DNA of 64,000 bases from Mesonia ostreae (GTDB taxonomy: Bacteria; Bacteroidota; Bacteroidia; Flavobacteriales; Flavobacteriaceae), in NCBI RefSeq assembly GCF_031845265.1, contig NZ_JAVRBG010000009.1, positions 1 to 64,000 of the forward strand. Reading direction: 5' to 3'. Every line of letters starts with the position of its first letter. Position 1 is the stretch's first letter. This document shows positions 60,166-64,000 of the stretch, piece by piece. Position numbers and translations under genes: made by a program. The notes beneath the pieces are model-generated. The model saw nothing but the letters and a program-made list of their open reading frames with translations. It did no database searches and was not told where the DNA came from.

Positions 60166-61829
60166 GTTCCTAATTGAAGGATTGTCGCGATTCCCATCAC
60201 TAGAGCGCAACCAAATAAGTTAAGCCATAAATACGGCATCCAATCATTCCACCAACCTATCACCACAATAATTTGGGTAATAATGGCCGCAATAAAGGTA
60301 GCATTGCTTTTTACATATTTTATAAAAAACGCCAATAAAAAAATACCCAAAACATTTCCGTAAAAAATAGAACCTATAATATTTACGAGCTGAATTAAGT
60401 TATCAAATAGATTGGCCGTACACGCAATTATAATGGCGATTATTCCCCATACAAGAGTAAAAACCCTTGAAGCATTTAAGTAGTGCTGATCAGATTTTTC
60501 TGATTTTACGTTTCTTTTATACAAGTCTATCACGGTAGTGGAAGCCAATGAATTTAACTCTGAAGCAGTAGAAGACATTGCTGCCGATAATATCACGGCT
60601 AATAACAATCCAATTAGCCCAATCGGTAAGTGATTTAGGATAAAATGAATAAAGACATAATCTTTATCGTTGGTTTGTATGGTTTCATCTGCTTGTTTAA
60701 TTAAAGCACTTGCTTCTTCACGTAATACTGATTCTTCTTGTTGAAGCTGATTTAATTCCGCTTTAGCGATATTAACCTCTGCAGGATTAGACAATTTCAC
60801 AAATGCGGTAGATTTTTCTGCTTTTTTTAGCTGAAGCCGATTTAACTCCTCCTGCAATTCACGATATTCGTTTTGATAAGACGAATTCTCGATCACTTGC
60901 GTGGAAACTGGATTAAAATTTAAGGGTGAGGGATTGTATTGATAAAAAACAAAAACCATAATCCCTACCAATAAAATAAAAAATTGCATAGGTACTTTTA
61001 ACAAGCCATTGAAAATAAGACCCATCTGGCTCTGCTTTAAACTTTTAGCCGAAAGATAACGTTGCACTTGGCTTTGATCGGTTCCAAAATAAGAGAGTGC
61101 AAGAAAGGTTCCGCCAATAAGTCCGCTCCAAATGGTATACCGATTTTCAAAATCAAAAGAGAAATCTAAAATTTCCATTCTTCCGTTAGCTCCAGCAATA
61201 TCAAGGGCTTTGGTAAAAGTAATTTCTTCAGGTAAATATTTTAGGATCAAGAAAAATGCGATAAACATTCCGGTAAAAATAATCGCCATTTGTTGCTTTT
61301 GCGTGACGCTAACGGCTTTTGTTCCGCCAGAGACGGTGTAGATGATCACTAAAATTCCGATAAGGATATTGAGCGTAAATAAATCCCATCCCAAAACTGC
61401 TGAAAGTACGATGGAAGGTGCAAAAATGGTAATCCCAGCTGCTAACCCTCGCTGCACTAGAAACAACAATGCGGTAAGCGTTCTGGTTTTTAAATCGAAA
61501 CGAGATTCTAAATATTCGTAAGCGGTATATACTTTTAAACGATGGTAAATAGGAATAAAAACCATGCAAATGACAATCATCGCAATAGGAACTCCTATAT
61601 AAAATTGCACAAAACCCATCCCGCTATGAAAAGCTTGTCCTGGTGTAGATAAAAAGGTAATCGCACTGGCTTGAGTTGCCATAACCGATAAGCCAATGGT
61701 CCACCAACGAGCTTCGTTGCCACCTTTTAAATAGTCGTTTACATTTTTGCTTCCGCGGGAATGATAATAACCATAAATGACAATAAAAGCCAAGGTTGAA
61801 AATAGGATAATGAGATCAATGTAATGCAT
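60156..61829 (-). CDS. Sodium:solute symporter (SSS family) with a charged helical insert
   Basis: A 557-residue inner-membrane transporter with about 13 TM helices. Family features are visible: KGGNEARWWTIGLSVMATQASAITFLS in TM1-TM2, VYTAYEYLESRF and LGWDLFTLNILIG. An insert of about 75 residues (roughly 318-392), rich in Glu/Lys/Gln heptads (ELQEELNRLQLKKAEKS), separates two TM segments and looks like a coiled coil. The substrate is unknown. It is 6 bp after the 35-residue ORF that follows the PIG-L gene, so the three are cotranscribed. Confidence 0.88.
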   Translation of the reverse strand: MHYIDLIILFSTLAFIVIYGYYHSRGSKNVNDYLKGGNEARWWTIGLSVMATQASAITFLSTPGQAFHSGMGFVQFYIGVPIAMIVICMVFIPIYHRLKVYTAYEYLESRFDLKTRTLTALLFLVQRGLAAGITIFAPSIVLSAVLGWDLFTLNILIGILVIIYTVSGGTKAVSVTQKQQMAIIFTGMFIAFFLILKYLPEEITFTKALDIAGANGRMEILDFSFDFENRYTIWSGLIGGTFLALSYFGTDQSQVQRYLSAKSLKQSQMGLIFNGLLKVPMQFFILLVGIMVFVFYQYNPSPLNFNPVSTQVIENSSYQNEYRELQEELNRLQLKKAEKSTAFVKLSNPAEVNIAKAELNQLQQEESVLREEASALIKQADETIQTNDKDYVFIHFILNHLPIGLIGLLLAVILSAAMSSTASELNSLASTTVIDLYKRNVKSEKSDQHYLNASRVFTLVWGIIAIIIACTANLFDNLIQLVNIIGSIFYGNVLGIFLLAFFIKYVKSNATFIAAIITQIIVVIGWWNDWMPYLWLNLFGCALVMGIATILQLGTKK

Positions 61830-61835
61830 GGCGGC

Positions 61836-61943
61836 TTATTGAAAGAATTTCATAAGGATATAAAAAAACAGAATATATATTACATTCATTACTAACAGTA
61901 AAGTGTAGCTTTTCTTCCAACTATATTTTTCGGGCTTTTCCAT
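61836..61943 (-). CDS. 35-residue single-TM membrane protein between PIG-L and symporter genes
   Basis: A short ORF with ATG overlapping the TAA of the PIG-L gene by one base (TAATG) and ending 6 bp before the symporter start. It has a charged N-terminus (MEKPEKYSWKKSY) then one hydrophobic helix (about 14-31). The coupling and spacing argue that it is a real gene, perhaps an accessory subunit of the symporter, similar in position to small subunits known for some SSS transporters. No family is recognised. Confidence 0.65.
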   Translation of the reverse strand: MEKPEKYSWKKSYTLLLVMNVIYILFFYILMKFFQ

Positions 61944-64000
61944 TATTTTCCTAATGAGATTAAGTTGGCAAACAAACGGTAAGAACCTGAAACTCCAGCA
62001 GGAAATTCTCTAAAGAAGCTCAATCCAGTATAGATGTAATTTCCTTTTCCATAAGAAGCTACTAATAAACTGCCGTCCATCCAAGATTCTCCTTTTTCTT
62101 TTAAGGAAAGAATAGGAGTAAAGTGTTCTTTATCCCATTCTCCTGGAAAATACAAACCGCGTTCTTGCACCCAATTTTCAAAATCTTTACTAGTAATTTT
62201 GTTGGGTGAGTTAAGGACGGGATGTTTTTTTGCCAAAAATTTCACATCAGAAAATTCATCGGTTACGCGATCTCTAGAAAGCTGAAGTGAATATGGCGTC
62301 AAATCTTGCGTAACTAAACCTCTATTGGTGTTGTATTGCACAATCATATTTCCGCCTTGTTTTACATAAGCAAACAAAATCTCTTGTTTATAAGCCAACT
62401 CATTTACGGTATTGTAAGCTCTAATTCCCATAACAACAGCATCAAAAGCTTTTAATTTTTCTAAAGAAATTTGACTAGGCGTTAAAACACTTACTTGGTA
62501 ACCAATTTCACGAAGACTTTCTGGAACTACGTCTCCCGCGCCTTCAATATACGCTATTTTATCTCCTTTCTTTTTGATGTCTAAAGCGATAAGCTTGGCA
62601 TTTGCAGGCTCTAACAAAATTTGCTTGGGAATATGCTCGTAATCTATTTCTACTACATTCTGTTGGTAGGTTTTACCTGAAATGATAAAACTAGCTATTA
62701 ACTCATCCTCGGTTCCTTCATTGGGCGGTGTAATGTTTGCATAAATGATTTTTTCCTCTCCTTTTTTGCTGAATTGTATCTCTTCATTTGAATATTCTAT
62801 CTTCCAGTGATTAGGAGCATCTAATTTTAGTCGGCCTGAAATTTTATCAGAAAAAGTCTTAATATGTATAGGTAACACTTTAGTTTTTTCGTTTCCAAAA
62901 ATTAAGATAGGTTTTTCTATGCTTACTGAAATGGTTGGAACCACTTGAAAAGGCTCATAAACCTCTCCTTCTACAGGATCATTGTATTTATAAACCAATT
63001 CTTTCTCGAAAGTAAGCGTTTCTCCTTCTATTTCTATGCTAAAATTAGCGATTAGCGTAGGAGGGGTTTCGGGTAAACCGATTACATCTTTATTCTCTAC
63101 TTCATACATTCCTATTCCACTAGGTTTTTTTAACCAATATGGATTAGTGTATGGCGTATTCGCCGGAAGCGTAAATTCTTCTTTGAAAGCAACTTTTTGA
63201 TTCGGATTTAAACTAGTGTTTAATTTTTTACTGAAGTTAGAATTACTGATCGCAATTTCTTTCAGCACAGAGTTACCTAGGCGTTGTGTAGCTTCAATTT
63301 GTAAGAAAAGGGTTTCTCCTGGAGTTGTTAATGCAGTTTCGGTAACGGCTTCTAAATATAAACCAGAACAAGCAGCAATGAGATTTTTAGTTTCCTGAAG
63401 CTTGATGTCTCTCCAATGTTTATTTTCTATTTTCTCAATTAGTCGGTAGACCTTTACCAAGTCTTTCACGCTTTTTGAAGGAGTTTTAAAATCGTATTCC
63501 GTTTTAATTTTAGCAATTAAAACACCTATTTCTTTTCCTCCTTTTACGCGAGTCCAAGTGGTGTTGATGCCTTCAAAAACAGAATTTCCTTCTATGGGAT
63601 TTCCTTCAATTAACTCAATATATTCTAATTGTTCACCTCGTACGGGTGTATTTCCAAAACCTTGTGATTTATGCTGACTTCTACTGTGTGATGCGATTTC
63701 GCTATTAGAAATTCCTATAAGCGGATTGTAAACTCCGGCGTCTATGGCTAGCATCTTGCTTTTATCGGCGGAATCAAACTTCTCTTGGCTTCCGTAAAAC
63801 CACCAAGAAGTATTAAAGAATAAACGTTGCGGCTGCCAAGTACCAAGTGTTTTTGCTTCCGCGGAAGCGTAATTTTTATCTGCCGCTTTTGCAAAGGCTT
63901 CTAAACTTAATCTCGCTGATGCCGTATGATGACCGTGCGTATTACCTTCAGTGCGATGATCAAAACGGTTAATAATTACATCGGGTTGAAATTTACGAAT
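61943..64000 (-). CDS. PIG-L family deacetylase with C-terminal extension (5' end outside window)
   Basis: A partial gene with 685 codons plus stop in the window. The first part carries the PIG-L/LmbE C-terminal motif NRFDHRTEGNTHGHHTASA, where the His pair is part of the zinc site; the N-terminal AHPDDE motif would lie beyond the right edge. After about 250 more residues come beta-rich domains and a region resembling a glutamine amidotransferase-like or DUF-type fold (AVVMGIRAYNTVNELAY). Likely a GlcNAc-type deacetylase. Its stop overlaps the next ORF by one base. The palindrome at 63854-63867 is inside, encoding Ala-Ser-Ala-Glu-Ala-Lys. Confidence 0.88.
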   Translation of the reverse strand: MRKFQPDVIINRFDHRTEGNTHGHHTASARLSLEAFAKAADKNYASAEAKTLGTWQPQRLFFNTSWWFYGSQEKFDSADKSKMLAIDAGVYNPLIGISNSEIASHSRSQHKSQGFGNTPVRGEQLEYIELIEGNPIEGNSVFEGINTTWTRVKGGKEIGVLIAKIKTEYDFKTPSKSVKDLVKVYRLIEKIENKHWRDIKLQETKNLIAACSGLYLEAVTETALTTPGETLFLQIEATQRLGNSVLKEIAISNSNFSKKLNTSLNPNQKVAFKEEFTLPANTPYTNPYWLKKPSGIGMYEVENKDVIGLPETPPTLIANFSIEIEGETLTFEKELVYKYNDPVEGEVYEPFQVVPTISVSIEKPILIFGNEKTKVLPIHIKTFSDKISGRLKLDAPNHWKIEYSNEEIQFSKKGEEKIIYANITPPNEGTEDELIASFIISGKTYQQNVVEIDYEHIPKQILLEPANAKLIALDIKKKGDKIAYIEGAGDVVPESLREIGYQVSVLTPSQISLEKLKAFDAVVMGIRAYNTVNELAYKQEILFAYVKQGGNMIVQYNTNRGLVTQDLTPYSLQLSRDRVTDEFSDVKFLAKKHPVLNSPNKITSKDFENWVQERGLYFPGEWDKEHFTPILSLKEKGESWMDGSLLVASYGKGNYIYTGLSFFREFPAGVSGSYRLFANLISLGK
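63854..63867. repeat. Iterated palindrome copy inside the PIG-L gene
   Basis: GCTTCCGCGGAAGC, a perfect 14-bp palindrome, translated here as Ala-Ser-Ala-Glu-Ala-Lys, the same peptide as in the ftsK copy. Confidence 0.7.

Overview
The window is a stretch of chromosome from a member of the Bacteroidetes, almost certainly a (probably marine) Flavobacteriaceae species. The evidence is low GC with AT-rich spacers, two secreted hydrolases ending in type IX secretion (T9SS) sorting domains, several start-proximal promoters of the Bacteroidetes form TAnnTTTG, many lipoproteins, and family hallmarks such as an RND pump fused to TolC and the Trx/DUF6952 pair. No phage, insertion sequence, CRISPR array or rRNA operon was seen. 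One tRNA (Pro, anticodon GGG) is present.

Layout. 0.2-4.8 kb: a minus-strand operon udk - divIC - mutA - mutB (uridine kinase, septum protein, both methylmalonyl-CoA mutase subunits). 5.2-24 kb: a metal and stress region with a CzcA-type RND pump fused to TolC, its adaptor, a Cys/His-rich DUF6660 protein, a DUF3347 lipoprotein, a hemerythrin-like protein, arsR-arsM, a universal stress protein, a Bcr/CflA-type exporter and a Zn/Cd-type P-ATPase. It is interrupted by long gene-poor spacers, dispersed repeats and a decayed HEPN-like gene. 23-30.5 kb: sterol desaturase family protein, M24 aminopeptidase, D-serine ammonia-lyase, DUF2914 protein, a 51-residue DUF1328 protein and a GreA/GreB-like factor. 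31-36.5 kb: an AT-rich run of lipoproteins and small membrane proteins, including two paralogous lipoproteins with Asp/Asn/Gly repeat tracts and two reading frames broken by in-frame stops.

37-40 kb: MBL-fold lipoprotein, then hutI-hutG of histidine degradation. 40-48.4 kb: peroxiredoxin, thioredoxin-DUF6952, then a plus-strand run dgkA - ftsK - lolA-like - lptF/G-like - ribBA. 48-51 kb: nitroreductase and a T9SS endonuclease I. 51.3-54.7 kb: a tightly overlapping trio, RimK-like ATP-grasp ligase - GCS2 ligase - N-formylglutamate amidohydrolase. This is the best candidate here for an under-described pathway, probably making or trimming a glutamate-containing small molecule or peptide tag. 54.7-60 kb: rluE-like, HerA-like ATPase, T9SS metalloprotease and a DUF2911 protein. 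60-64 kb: a compact operon of a large PIG-L deacetylase (running off the window), a 35-residue membrane protein, and a sodium:solute symporter.

At the sequence level the most striking feature is a short palindrome (CGCTTCCGCGGAAGCG and its variant CGCTTTCGCGGAA) found at least eight times, in spacers and inside unrelated genes. In two genes it encodes the same Ala-Ser-Ala-Glu-Ala-Lys peptide. Starts were moved from the longest possible ORF where a promoter, an operator or family alignment argued for it.
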